Shown here in pieces: positions 1 to 5,942 of a DNA stretch of 6,077 bases. The notes under the pieces were generated by a model that was not told the origin of the DNA, did no database searches, and saw only the letters and a list, made by a program, of their open reading frames with translations. Origin of the DNA: Eubacterium sp. (lineage in GTDB: Bacteria; Bacillota_A; Clostridia; Lachnospirales; Lachnospiraceae). A program made the translations under genes and the position numbers. The DNA lies in assembly GCA_023663915.1 (NCBI GenBank), contig JAMPGN010000236.1:1-6077 (forward strand), written 5' to 3'. How positions within the stretch are numbered: the stretch's first letter is position 1; each line of letters opens with the position of its first letter.

Positions 1-100
1 CAGGACGGTTCTTGGCAGATTCTTCAATCGCATTGACAAACATCTCCACCTGTTCCTTGCCGGAAATGACAAAATTTTTTGTGATACTTGAAGTTGCCAT
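1..100 (-). CDS. small MATSSI-family protein, N-terminal part (runs off left edge)
   Basis: Only the first 33 codons are inside the window; the gene continues past the left edge. The visible protein starts MATSSITKNFVISGKEQ and goes on to a short amphipathic stretch ending ESAKNRP. The start is well supported: a perfect AGGAGGT ribosome binding site lies at 108-114, 7 nt upstream, and an extended -10 promoter lies at 145-153. There is no signal peptide or membrane segment in the visible part. The first five residues and the first 17 bases match the gene at the right edge (6036), so the two are probably paralogues. From memory, short proteins with this N-terminus are common and uncharacterised in Lachnospiraceae, and may pair with a downstream gene in a toxin-antitoxin-like arrangement. 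That recollection is not testable here, so no function is assigned. Confidence 0.8.
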   Translation of the reverse strand, partial: MATSSITKNFVISGKEQVEMFVNAIEESAKNRP

Positions 101-107
101 AAAAAAC

Positions 108-114
108 ACCTCCT
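108..114 (-). promoter_or_regulatory. ribosome binding site of the left MATSSI-type gene
   Basis: AGGAGGT on the minus strand, 7 nt before the ATG at 100. It is a near-perfect anti-Shine-Dalgarno match, it fixes the start codon, and it argues that this edge fragment is a real, well-translated gene. Confidence 0.85.
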
Positions 115-144
115 TTGGTTAGTAATGCTATACTCTGCCTACAG

Positions 145-153
145 ATTATATCA
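145..153 (-). promoter_or_regulatory. extended -10 promoter of the left MATSSI-type gene
   Basis: On the minus strand the sequence reads TGATATAAT: a consensus TATAAT (150 to 145) preceded by the TGn extension at 153-151. No good TTGACA-like box lies 16-18 nt upstream (GAATTG at the 17-nt position), which fits an extended -10 promoter. Transcription would start near 138, giving a leader of about 38 nt. This small gene would thus be transcribed independently of the operon upstream of it. Confidence 0.6.
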
Positions 154-189
154 TGGCTCATCTTCAACAATTCATACTTTTCTATCTAC

Positions 190-205
190 ATCTTATTATC
201 TTATT
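190..205. repeat. two perfect tandem copies of an 8-bp unit
   Basis: ATCTTATT occurs twice head to tail (190-197 and 198-205), in the AT-rich stretch about 40 bp upstream of the left gene's promoter. With only two copies it may be chance in AT-rich DNA or a slippage product. No function is claimed. Confidence 0.4.
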
Positions 206-286
206 GCGGTTAATGCAACAAAACTTTTATGAAATTTTCTATAATCCTCGAAAAACCGAATTGATATTTTTCACGACAATTGTTCC

Positions 287-314
287 GTGGGATAACCAGC
301 CAAGGCTATCCCAC
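287..314. terminator. hairpin just after the NIF3 gene stop, possible terminator
   Basis: GTGGGATA (287-294) and TATCCCAC (307-314) form a perfect 8-bp stem around a 12-nt loop, starting about 10 nt after the NIF3 stop codon. The position is right for the 3' end of the operon. However, on the minus strand the stem is followed by GGAACAATTG rather than a U-run. On the plus strand it is followed by the pyrimidine-rich TTTCTATTCCTT. It may act as an RNA 3'-end stabiliser or a weak terminator, and the direction is uncertain. Confidence 0.45.
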
Positions 315-324
315 TTTCTATTCC

Positions 325-1188
325 TTACAAATAATTCCACCCATCGCCCGTCGCCACGTAATGCACCGGCACTTCATGCCTTACTAACTCCCCGATCCAG
401 TCAGCGGCATAGCGCATACCGAGTTCTTCCATATTATAATGCCCGACGTTAAAGCACGCTTTTCCTTTGCCCATAAAAGCCGCGTCCCGGATGTAGGCGA
501 GAATCGTCCACTCGATGACTTCGCCGGGAATGATCGCATCGATCTCTGCCTCTTCCATGCCTTTCATAATCTCCATGTCGTAGCTATGGTAAAAACCATC
601 CTCTTTGATCTCATCCACCATGAAACTATTCGGATAAAGATGCGCGACAATCGCCACTCTGCGCATCATGTCTTCCGGGTGTCCCACAATCCGCACCCCG
701 TTCATGCCTATTTTTTCTTTCAGGTGCGCACCGAGCGCGGCTACGGTACACTCCGGAATATCAAACACGTAGACGAACGGCAGGAGCGCACTTATTTCCT
801 TATTATAATATTCTTCCCAACCAAGATATTTCATTACGCCCGTAAAGATCGAATCGGGTTTATGCGCGTGCATGTGATCGTGGTCGCGCCAGATCGTGAT
901 GCCGTGCTCCTTGATATAGGCTGCCTTCTCTTTTTGCACCTTATTTTCAAAATTACCTTTCCAACATGCGTAATCGGGTGTCTGGTAATAAACCGGTTCA
1001 TGGACTACCAAGAGGTTACAGCCAAGCGCAACAGTCTTCTCAATCACTTCCATGGTCGGGACTAAAGCCGATACGATACCGGTGCACTCGTCTTCCTTTC
1101 CTGCCGATTTGTAGTCGTCGCACCCATCATAGTTCTCCAATTTCGGATGATACTCTAAAATTTTGTCAATCACTTCACTTTTTTTCAT
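325..1188 (-). CDS. NIF3-family (YbgI-like) dinuclear metal-centre protein, variant ligand set
   Basis: The 287-residue protein fits the NIF3/DUF34 fold, whose members form hexameric rings with a two-metal site and whose biochemical role is mostly unknown. Visible landmarks are VVHEPVYY (residues 61-68), at the place of the family's HHP motif; WRDHDHMH (100-107), at the place of the family's H-x3-D motif; and NVGHYNMEELG (247-257), matching the C-terminal GHxxxE motif with H250 and E254. Two of the usual ligands are changed: the second His of HHP is Glu64, and the usual Asp four residues after His103 is His107. Metal binding is therefore probably kept but rearranged. Length is normal for the short form of the family. 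There is no signal peptide, so it is cytoplasmic. A modest AAAGGCGG ribosome site lies 8 nt upstream. It is the last gene of the minus-strand cluster, 114 bp after the transporter. The family call is firm; the role is unknown. Confidence 0.85.
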   Translation of the reverse strand: MKKSEVIDKILEYHPKLENYDGCDDYKSAGKEDECTGIVSALVPTMEVIEKTVALGCNLLVVHEPVYYQTPDYACWKGNFENKVQKEKAAYIKEHGITIWRDHDHMHAHKPDSIFTGVMKYLGWEEYYNKEISALLPFVYVFDIPECTVAALGAHLKEKIGMNGVRIVGHPEDMMRRVAIVAHLYPNSFMVDEIKEDGFYHSYDMEIMKGMEEAEIDAIIPGEVIEWTILAYIRDAAFMGKGKACFNVGHYNMEELGMRYAADWIGELVRHEVPVHYVATGDGWNYL

Positions 1189-1302
1189 TTTATAATCCGC
1201 CTTTCTCTCATTTTGTAAATCTGCGCATCGTCATACATAAATCTACTTTATCATTTTTATATCCAATCATTCAACATGCTTGTCTCAACAACTCAGGATT
1301 TC
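1189..1302 (-). other. 114-bp AT-rich gap between the symporter and NIF3 genes
   Basis: This is the largest gap in the five-gene run. I see no stable stem followed by a U-run, so read-through from the symporter gene into NIF3 is likely. Weak promoter-like boxes exist on the minus strand, such as a TATAAA with no matching -35 at 16-18 nt. None is good enough to call. The ribosome binding site of NIF3 (AAAGGCGG, 1197-1204) is at its end. Confidence 0.4.
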
Positions 1303-2679
1303 TTAATTCCCTGCCTGCTCTCTGCGCTTCTTCAAGTCCGCCTGCACCTGCGGGAAGATCTTATCCAGATCGTAGAAAAGCATCAGAATAAGCCCCAGCA
1401 CGCAGCAGATCAACGGCAGATAGCTAAAACAGACCTTGAGTCCCATAACCGCGCTGTCACTCTGCACGGCGGCATTCGCGTCGTATCCGCCCATTTCATT
1501 GACCCATCCGATGATTGCGCCTGCAAACCCGGCGGAGACTTTGGTAACAAAAGTCAATGAAGCCATCCCGACACCTTCCGCTTTCGTACACGTCTTCCAC
1601 TCGCCAAAGTCGATTGTATCCGCGACAAGCCCATATGCCACCCCCGCGGCAAACCCGCCGCCGAGACCCTTGAGAATACTGCATACAATGAGCATTGTCA
1701 GGTTATTCCCCCAGATACATTGAATCACTCCGCTGACGCTGACCACAACAAGCCCGATCAGCATTGTATTCCTCTTCCCAATCTTTTTCATCGGAATAAA
1801 AGAAACGAAAAGGGCAATCATCTGCGTAATGGAAAAGAAATTCGCAAACTGCGCATAGTATGCGGTATCTCCCAGGACTCCCTTGGCAAAGTATAATCCT
1901 GCCCCACCCGTAAAAGCGGTGAAAAACATGACAAACAGGGCGGTGAACACTGCCAGCAGCCAATATTTATTCATAAAAAGTGAACTCATTTCCGTCTTGA
2001 TGTTCAGCTTTTCCTTATGTTCCGCTTCAACGACTCTCTCCTTTGTCCCAAAGAAGCACAACAAATGGAGCGCAAGTCCCACCACCGCATAAATTCCGAT
2101 CACGATCTGCCATGCCCTCTGGTCGCCGCCCAAAGCCTTTGTCGCGGTATCGACGGTGGACTGGACAAGCATCGTTCCGAGAGTCGCTCCGAAAATCACG
2201 AAGATTCCAAGGATTCCCCGCTCATACGGGTTTGCGGTGATATTGCAAGTCATCGCATTATAAGGCACATACAGCGCAGTCAAAAAGACAGCATTGCACA
2301 GATTATAAGTCAAAAAAACATAAACATACTGAATCACTTCCGTCGCTCCGCCCGGTACACAGACAAGCAGTATGCCACTGAGCGCAAAAGGGATACACAT
2401 GCGCAGCAGCCACACTCTCGCCTTGCCATGCTTAGAATGCGTTCTATCCACGATCATTCCCATCACAATGTCCGTAAAACCATCAAAAACTCTGGATGCC
2501 AGTAAAATTGTGCCAATTACCCCAGCGTTGAGCATCATAACATCCGTATAAAAGAACATCAGAAAAGTAGCAATAATCGTATTAATCAGTGCAGTTCCCA
2601 CGTTTCCCGCCATATATGCTGACCGCTCGGCAATACCGAGACTGGTATCCGGTTCTGTTGATCTTGTAAATAGTTTCAT
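1303..2679 (-). CDS. GPH-family (MelB/YicJ-like) sugar:cation symporter
   Basis: A 458-residue, highly hydrophobic protein with about 12 predicted membrane helices, the usual length for glycoside-pentoside-hexuronide:cation symporters. The family signature is clear. R63, D66 and D70 in ASRVFDGFTD line up with the Arg-x2-Asp-x3-Asp of MelB helix II that forms the cation and sugar site. It is followed by a conserved Gly and D78-R79-T80, then a basic loop (KHGKARVW). PYNAMT (139-144) and NPYERG (150-155) are further family landmarks. The protein would sit in the cytoplasmic membrane and import a glycoside, glucuronide or similar solute with Na+ or H+; the substrate cannot be told from the sequence. 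An AAGGAG site (2691-2696) lies 11 nt upstream, only a few bases after the stop of the preceding metallo-hydrolase gene, supporting cotranscription. It is the only transporter in the cluster and so the best clue that the operon handles an imported molecule. Confidence 0.9.
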   Translation of the reverse strand: MKLFTRSTEPDTSLGIAERSAYMAGNVGTALINTIIATFLMFFYTDVMMLNAGVIGTILLASRVFDGFTDIVMGMIVDRTHSKHGKARVWLLRMCIPFALSGILLVCVPGGATEVIQYVYVFLTYNLCNAVFLTALYVPYNAMTCNITANPYERGILGIFVIFGATLGTMLVQSTVDTATKALGGDQRAWQIVIGIYAVVGLALHLLCFFGTKERVVEAEHKEKLNIKTEMSSLFMNKYWLLAVFTALFVMFFTAFTGGAGLYFAKGVLGDTAYYAQFANFFSITQMIALFVSFIPMKKIGKRNTMLIGLVVVSVSGVIQCIWGNNLTMLIVCSILKGLGGGFAAGVAYGLVADTIDFGEWKTCTKAEGVGMASLTFVTKVSAGFAGAIIGWVNEMGGYDANAAVQSDSAVMGLKVCFSYLPLICCVLGLILMLFYDLDKIFPQVQADLKKRREQAGN

Positions 2680-2702
2680 GATTGTATTTTCTCCTTTCCA
2701 CG

Positions 2703-3542
2703 TTATCTGACCTTGCGGTAAATCATCTGCAGTTTATCTCTTTTCACCACATAGCCGCTGCAAAGCCCTTGATCTTCATACGAACCGGTCAATTTTCCTG
2801 CAAAAATATCCTCGCATATGGAAAGATAACGGTCGAACACATCTTCCCCTGCCGGGACTTTATGATGCGACGGAATAATCGCCTTTCCTCCTTTCTCCCG
2901 ATAGAATTTCTGCATTGTGCGGATAGACTCCGCATACTCTTTCACACTCGTGGAATAGTCAAACCCCAGCAGGACTCCCTCTTCACAAGCCATATCCCCC
3001 ACAAAAAAGAACTTGCTCTTCTCGTCAAAAAGGCAGATGCTTCCCGGCGTGTGCCCCGGTGTCTCAAGAAAAGATACTCTGCGATTTCCCAGCTCGAAAT
3101 AACCACAATCGGGCAGCTCCTTATAATCCACGGGCGCGATGTGCAGACTCCTCTCCATGGGATCACGAAACTTTTTCAGTTTGAAAAGAAAACGTATCAG
3201 CGCATTCTGCTTTTCATAATTGGCAATCATACCCCTAAGACACTGGTAATCGGAGTGCTCCTTCGCTGTCTCCCTGTCCTTGCTAGATAGATAAACATTC
3301 TCAAACTCCGCGTTACCCCCGATGTGGTCAAAATGCCCGTGTGTGTTCACCACATCCACCGGAAGCGATGGCACCTGTTTCACATACTCGCTGATTCTGG
3401 TAGTCGAGTAACAGGTGTCGATCAGAAGCCCTCTCTTTTCCCCTACGATCAGATACGCATACACGTTGGCAACTCCCAGCCAATAGTATTTGATCTGATA
3501 AATACCATCTGTTATTTTTATGATTTCATTTTTGTTTGCCAT
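2703..3542 (-). CDS. metallo-beta-lactamase-fold hydrolase (glyoxalase II/lactonase-like)
   Basis: The 279-residue protein has the complete metal site of the metallo-beta-lactamase fold: THGHFDH (67-73) gives H68, H70, D72 and H73; H164 lies in TPGHTPGS; the bridging D183 in FFVGD; and a final His in PSHH (H226 or H227). The N-terminal strand pattern (NVYAYLIVGEKRGLLIDT) and length fit small-molecule hydrolases such as glyoxalase II-like thioesterases or lactonases, not tRNA-processing or DNA-repair members. It has no signal peptide, so it is cytoplasmic. It most likely binds two Zn or similar metals and hydrolyses a thioester, lactone or other ester. The exact substrate is unknown. A GAGGAG ribosome site (3549-3554) lies 6 nt before the ATG. 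It sits 43 bp after the alpha/beta hydrolase gene and 23 bp before the symporter gene, consistent with one operon. Confidence 0.88.
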   Translation of the reverse strand: MANKNEIIKITDGIYQIKYYWLGVANVYAYLIVGEKRGLLIDTCYSTTRISEYVKQVPSLPVDVVNTHGHFDHIGGNAEFENVYLSSKDRETAKEHSDYQCLRGMIANYEKQNALIRFLFKLKKFRDPMERSLHIAPVDYKELPDCGYFELGNRRVSFLETPGHTPGSICLFDEKSKFFFVGDMACEEGVLLGFDYSTSVKEYAESIRTMQKFYREKGGKAIIPSHHKVPAGEDVFDRYLSICEDIFAGKLTGSYEDQGLCSGYVVKRDKLQMIYRKVR

Positions 3543-3585
3543 GGTTTTCTCCTCATCCCACTTTCCTTCTTCCTACAGGCACTCG

Positions 3586-4557
3586 TCAAAGTTCATCTTT
3601 CAAAAGCCTATTTAAGACTGGCTTTTCATTTTCAATCTTATCCTGTGCAAAGACTTGATCGATAAACTCCGCCACCACTGTTGTATATCTCTCCAAGTCG
3701 CATATTTCCAGCGTGTGATCCCGCCCCGGAAAAAGCTCCATTCTGCTTAACGGATGCTTTAGCACCACCTTGATACGATGCGCCATTGCGACCGGCACAG
3801 TCCGATCCGCCTCACCGTGCAGAATGCAGACCGGAATATCTAACCCTGCCGCCACGTCGACTGGGTTATTCTTTCGGATATCGCAGCCGAGTTTCCTGCT
3901 CATCGCCACCACGATCGGCGTAAGAAATGGGTTGGGAATCGGCAGTAACGCTTTATAGAACGGCTGTAATACATCGATCACGCGATCCGGACTGCTGTCC
4001 TCGATGATCGCATCAACATGCCTCACATACTGCTGGCTGTTGAGAACGCTGATCGCGCCCATAGATGCGCCGAGCAATACGATTTTCGTGTCTTCGCCCA
4101 GCTTTTCCCGCACCCATTCGACCAGTCTAGCAACGTCCGTCCCTTCCTTGATGCCGAACCCGCCATGTGCGTCCTTACACACTCCAAATTTGCGCTGGTC
4201 AAACAAGATTGTCGAGAACCCAAGTTCACGCAAAATTGCCGTCTGGGAGACCATGATATATCGGTTCTGTCCAAACCCATGTGCTACGATCGCGCATCCT
4301 CTGGCATGTTCAAGCGGATGATATTCCGCCGGGATCTCGTGATCGCCGTTGCGCAGTACAAAATACTCTTTTTCCCACTTCTCGTAACTGTCATAGTCTG
4401 TATGTATGACTTCCCTTGCGTATTGACGGACTTTCTCTTCACTCGGCGCAAAAGCCTTGGGAACGCTGTAAACGAGTTTTCCGATAAAATATGCCATTGC
4501 GAGGCTGAACAGTAAGTATATGATTGCAATTCCTGCGACCACTTTCACCACTAACAT
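3586..4557 (-). CDS. membrane-anchored alpha/beta hydrolase (YqkD-like serine hydrolase)
   Basis: A 323-residue alpha/beta hydrolase with one N-terminal membrane helix (about residues 4-25) that lacks an obvious cleavage site, so it is probably an anchor. Positive charges lie on both sides of the helix, so the side of the membrane is uncertain; the family is often anchored with the enzyme outside. The catalytic triad is visible: nucleophile S165 in GASMG (163-167), acid D251 in HGEADRTVP, and H281 in GRDH. The oxyanion-hole motif is HGFGQN (93-98). The layout resembles Bacillus YqkD and other lysophospholipase/esterase-like proteins. Substrate is unknown; ester cleavage is the likely chemistry. 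Translation is probably coupled to the upstream esterase: its AAGGAG site (4565-4570) overlaps the last two bases of that gene's TAA stop, and the genes are 11 bp apart. The C-terminus happens to read KDEL, which has no meaning in a bacterium. Confidence 0.87.
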   Translation of the reverse strand: MLVVKVVAGIAIIYLLFSLAMAYFIGKLVYSVPKAFAPSEEKVRQYAREVIHTDYDSYEKWEKEYFVLRNGDHEIPAEYHPLEHARGCAIVAHGFGQNRYIMVSQTAILRELGFSTILFDQRKFGVCKDAHGGFGIKEGTDVARLVEWVREKLGEDTKIVLLGASMGAISVLNSQQYVRHVDAIIEDSSPDRVIDVLQPFYKALLPIPNPFLTPIVVAMSRKLGCDIRKNNPVDVAAGLDIPVCILHGEADRTVPVAMAHRIKVVLKHPLSRMELFPGRDHTLEICDLERYTTVVAEFIDQVFAQDKIENEKPVLNRLLKDEL

Positions 4558-4564
4558 ATCCTCT

Positions 4565-4570
4565 CTCCTT
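4565..4570 (-). promoter_or_regulatory. ribosome binding site overlapping the stop of the upstream esterase gene
   Basis: AAGGAG, whose two A bases are the last two bases of the esterase gene's TAA stop codon. It lies 7 nt before the ATG of the alpha/beta hydrolase gene. This arrangement favours translational coupling and is the strongest single sign that the two hydrolases are made together. Confidence 0.8.
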
Positions 4571-5684
4571 AATCATCCTCTTTAAAAATCATCTGTGCGA
4601 AATCATACAAGCACCGTCTCCATACTTTCCATTCGTGATTCCCATCGTATACTTTTCTTTTGCACAGCAAATTATGGTTTTGCACAAATGCATCGTCCGC
4701 CTTGAAAAACTCATAAAAAATATCTTCCTCCCCCATCGCTCGGAAAAACAATTTGATATTTTCTTTGAAATTTTCCAGATTTTCCGCTGTCAGATGGCTC
4801 TGGTCGCCGGAAATAGCGTCTTGGACAAATCCACTGAACACGCCCACATAAGAAAATAACTCCGAATGCTCAAACGTTGTGATCGATGTCTGCAAACTTC
4901 CCATGGAAAGCCCTGCCATCGCCCTATGCTCTTTGTCCGCGATCGTGCGGTATCTGCCGTCCACATAGGGAATCAGCTCTTTTACTAGAAACTCGGTAAA
5001 CTTGCGGAATTGAAGGACTCTATGCTTCTCATCCTCCTCATAGACCATGCCGTTTGCCATGACAACGATTGTGGGCACAGCCTTTTTCTCATAGATCAGA
5101 TTGTCATAAATAAAATTCATGCGCCCCTGGCTTACCCAGCAGACTTCGTTTTCCCCGTGACCGTGCTGTAAATACAGTACCGGATACTTTTTCTCAGGCT
5201 GGCTTCTATATTCCGCCGGAAGATAGACCATGACGCGTTCCATCACACCTAAGGCTTCGCTTTCCAAATATTCGCTCACTACGCTCCCATGTGGGCACTG
5301 CATCGGCAGAAACGAAAAATCTTTTTCTGGAATTTCCACATAGTTGATGATCCGGTTTCCGCCGTATCCCACCGGAAGAAACTGCGAGATCACGTCCGAG
5401 CCATCGATTAGAACAGACAAGGCGATAAAACCGTCTCCCATAGCAAACTCTCCACACCAGAAACCGTCCTGTTTCTCCAGTTCATACTCCTGTCGATAAT
5501 CCCTCAATGCCACTTTTTCTGCATTGGGATAAGAAAGGCAGAAACGGACTTTTCCATCCGGCATGACCGTATATGGCTGCGGCAGAATCTCTTTTGCCGG
5601 TCTGTCGAGCGCCACTTCGCCGTCTGTTGCCGGCGCTAACTTTGGTGCAAACGAAATCCAATCTGAATAATACATCTGGTTCAT
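4569..5684 (-). CDS. CE1/enterochelin-esterase-like serine esterase with N-terminal beta domain
   Basis: A 371-residue protein of two parts. Residues about 35-120 look like an E-set/CBM48-like beta-sandwich (PDGKVRFCLSYPNAEKVAL, then a GFWCGEF strand). Residues about 135-365 are an esterase-D/PF00756-type alpha/beta hydrolase. The nucleophile is S260 in AGLSMGS, the His is probably H350 in GNHEWKVW, and the acid lies probably among E319-D321 (GEED). HGHGENEVCW (174-183) is the typical oxyanion-side loop. Relatives include enterochelin esterases, feruloyl or acetyl-xylan esterases and uncharacterised carbohydrate esterases. No signal peptide is seen, so it should act on an imported substrate in the cytoplasm, which fits the symporter downstream. 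The start is set by AGGAGG (5692-5697), 7 nt upstream. It is the first gene of the operon. Enzyme class is well supported; the specific ester is not known. Confidence 0.87.
   Translation of the reverse strand: MNQMYYSDWISFAPKLAPATDGEVALDRPAKEILPQPYTVMPDGKVRFCLSYPNAEKVALRDYRQEYELEKQDGFWCGEFAMGDGFIALSVLIDGSDVISQFLPVGYGGNRIINYVEIPEKDFSFLPMQCPHGSVVSEYLESEALGVMERVMVYLPAEYRSQPEKKYPVLYLQHGHGENEVCWVSQGRMNFIYDNLIYEKKAVPTIVVMANGMVYEEDEKHRVLQFRKFTEFLVKELIPYVDGRYRTIADKEHRAMAGLSMGSLQTSITTFEHSELFSYVGVFSGFVQDAISGDQSHLTAENLENFKENIKLFFRAMGEEDIFYEFFKADDAFVQNHNLLCKRKVYDGNHEWKVWRRCLYDFAQMIFKEDD
5646..5659 (+). promoter_or_regulatory. cre-like sequence inside the start of the esterase gene
   Basis: TGCAAACGAAATCC, within the first dozen or so codons of the first operon gene, resembles the CcpA site (TGWAANCGNTNWCA) with the central AANCG intact and about 11 of 14 positions fitting. 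Sites just inside a first gene can act as roadblocks in carbon catabolite repression. The match is imperfect and chance is quite possible. Confidence 0.25.
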
Positions 5685-5691
5685 TTGTTTT

Positions 5692-5697
5692 CCTCCT
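5692..5697 (-). promoter_or_regulatory. ribosome binding site of the esterase gene
   Basis: AGGAGG, 7 nt before the ATG at 5684. It decides between the two candidate starts (codons 1 and 4) in favour of the first. Confidence 0.85.
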
Positions 5698-5717
5698 TTT
5701 GTTTTACACGACTGTTG

Positions 5718-5728
5718 TTTGAATCAAA
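5718..5728. promoter_or_regulatory. 11-bp palindrome at the predicted operon start site (operator candidate)
   Basis: TTTGAATCAAA is a perfect inverted repeat (TTTGA/TCAAA around one base). It touches the edge of the candidate -10 box and covers the expected transcription start (about 5721). That is a natural place for a repressor to bind. No regulator gene is in the window to pair it with, and an 11-bp AT-rich palindrome can occur by chance. Confidence 0.35.
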
Positions 5729-5756
5729 TCTTACATGCCGTCTCCGGATTTCTCAA
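5728..5756 (-). promoter_or_regulatory. candidate promoter of the five-gene hydrolase operon
   Basis: On the minus strand TTGAGA (5756 to 5751, five of six to TTGACA) is followed after exactly 17 nt by TAAGAT (5733 to 5728, four of six to TATAAT). Transcription would start near 5721, giving a leader of about 37 nt that includes the AGGAGG ribosome site. It lies downstream of the terminator at 5777-5814, so it would let the operon be transcribed independently of that terminator. Confidence 0.5.
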
Positions 5757-5776
5757 TCCTTTTATGCATTTTGCAC

Positions 5777-5814
5777 AAAAAAATCGGCAGAACGCACGAT
5801 TCGCACGTCCTGCC
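5777..5814 (-). terminator. strong intrinsic terminator on the minus strand, upstream of the operon
   Basis: On the minus strand the arms at 5814-5802 (GGCAGGACGTGCG) and 5798-5786 (CGTGCGTTCTGCC) form a 13-bp stem with a 3-nt loop. The stem is followed by GA and seven T (5783-5777). Three of the pairs are G-U wobbles. In plus-strand RNA the same three positions would be A-C mismatches and no U-run would follow, so the structure is made for minus-strand RNA. It would stop transcripts coming from the right about 90 nt before the esterase start codon. It is either an attenuator in a long operon leader or the 3' end of a separate small RNA. Confidence 0.8.
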
Positions 5815-5936
5815 CTATTAAAATTAGACAACAAATATATGGAACGTTAATCTGCTGTTCCACCTTTTTGGTGTTTTGGATGATCGCTGTGACCTGCGAG
5901 CATCGGCATTTTTTACTTTTTAACAGGTAACAGTAA
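5777..5936 (-). ncRNA. candidate small RNA or attenuated leader (about 160 nt)
   Basis: A TATAAT on the minus strand (5948 to 5943) could start a transcript near 5936 that ends at the strong terminator 5786-5814. The interval contains two small alternative stems (TGGAAC/GTTCCA and CACC/GGTG, 5840-5873) that share bases and cannot form together. No good open frame with a ribosome site is present. I do not recognise a known riboswitch or RNA family. The promoter is weak (best -35 is AAGACA at 15 nt), so the 5' end is a guess; the 3' end is well defined. Confidence 0.35.
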
Positions 5937-5942
5937 ATTCAA

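Noticed and set aside
439..1065. 208-codon open frame on the plus strand
   Set aside because: It lies wholly antisense to the NIF3 gene, has no ribosome site, and its translation resembles no family; the opposite strand shows clear family motifs.
2682..3290. 202-codon open frame on the plus strand
   Set aside because: It is antisense to the metallo-hydrolase gene, whose complete metal-binding motif set proves the minus strand is the coding one.
3586..3600. C-terminal KDEL of the alpha/beta hydrolase as a retention signal
   Set aside because: KDEL retention works only in eukaryotic ER; everything else in the window is bacterial, so it is a coincidence.
5847..5909. 20-codon minus-strand open frame (starts MPMLAGHSDHPKHQ) in the candidate leader
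   Set aside because: It could have been a leader peptide for attenuation, but there is no ribosome site before the ATG and no run of regulatory codons.
5685..5930. 81-codon open frame on the plus strand across the intergenic region
   Set aside because: No ribosome site precedes it, it overlaps the operon promoter and the terminator stem, and its composition (many Cys, Phe, Arg) looks like translated noncoding DNA.
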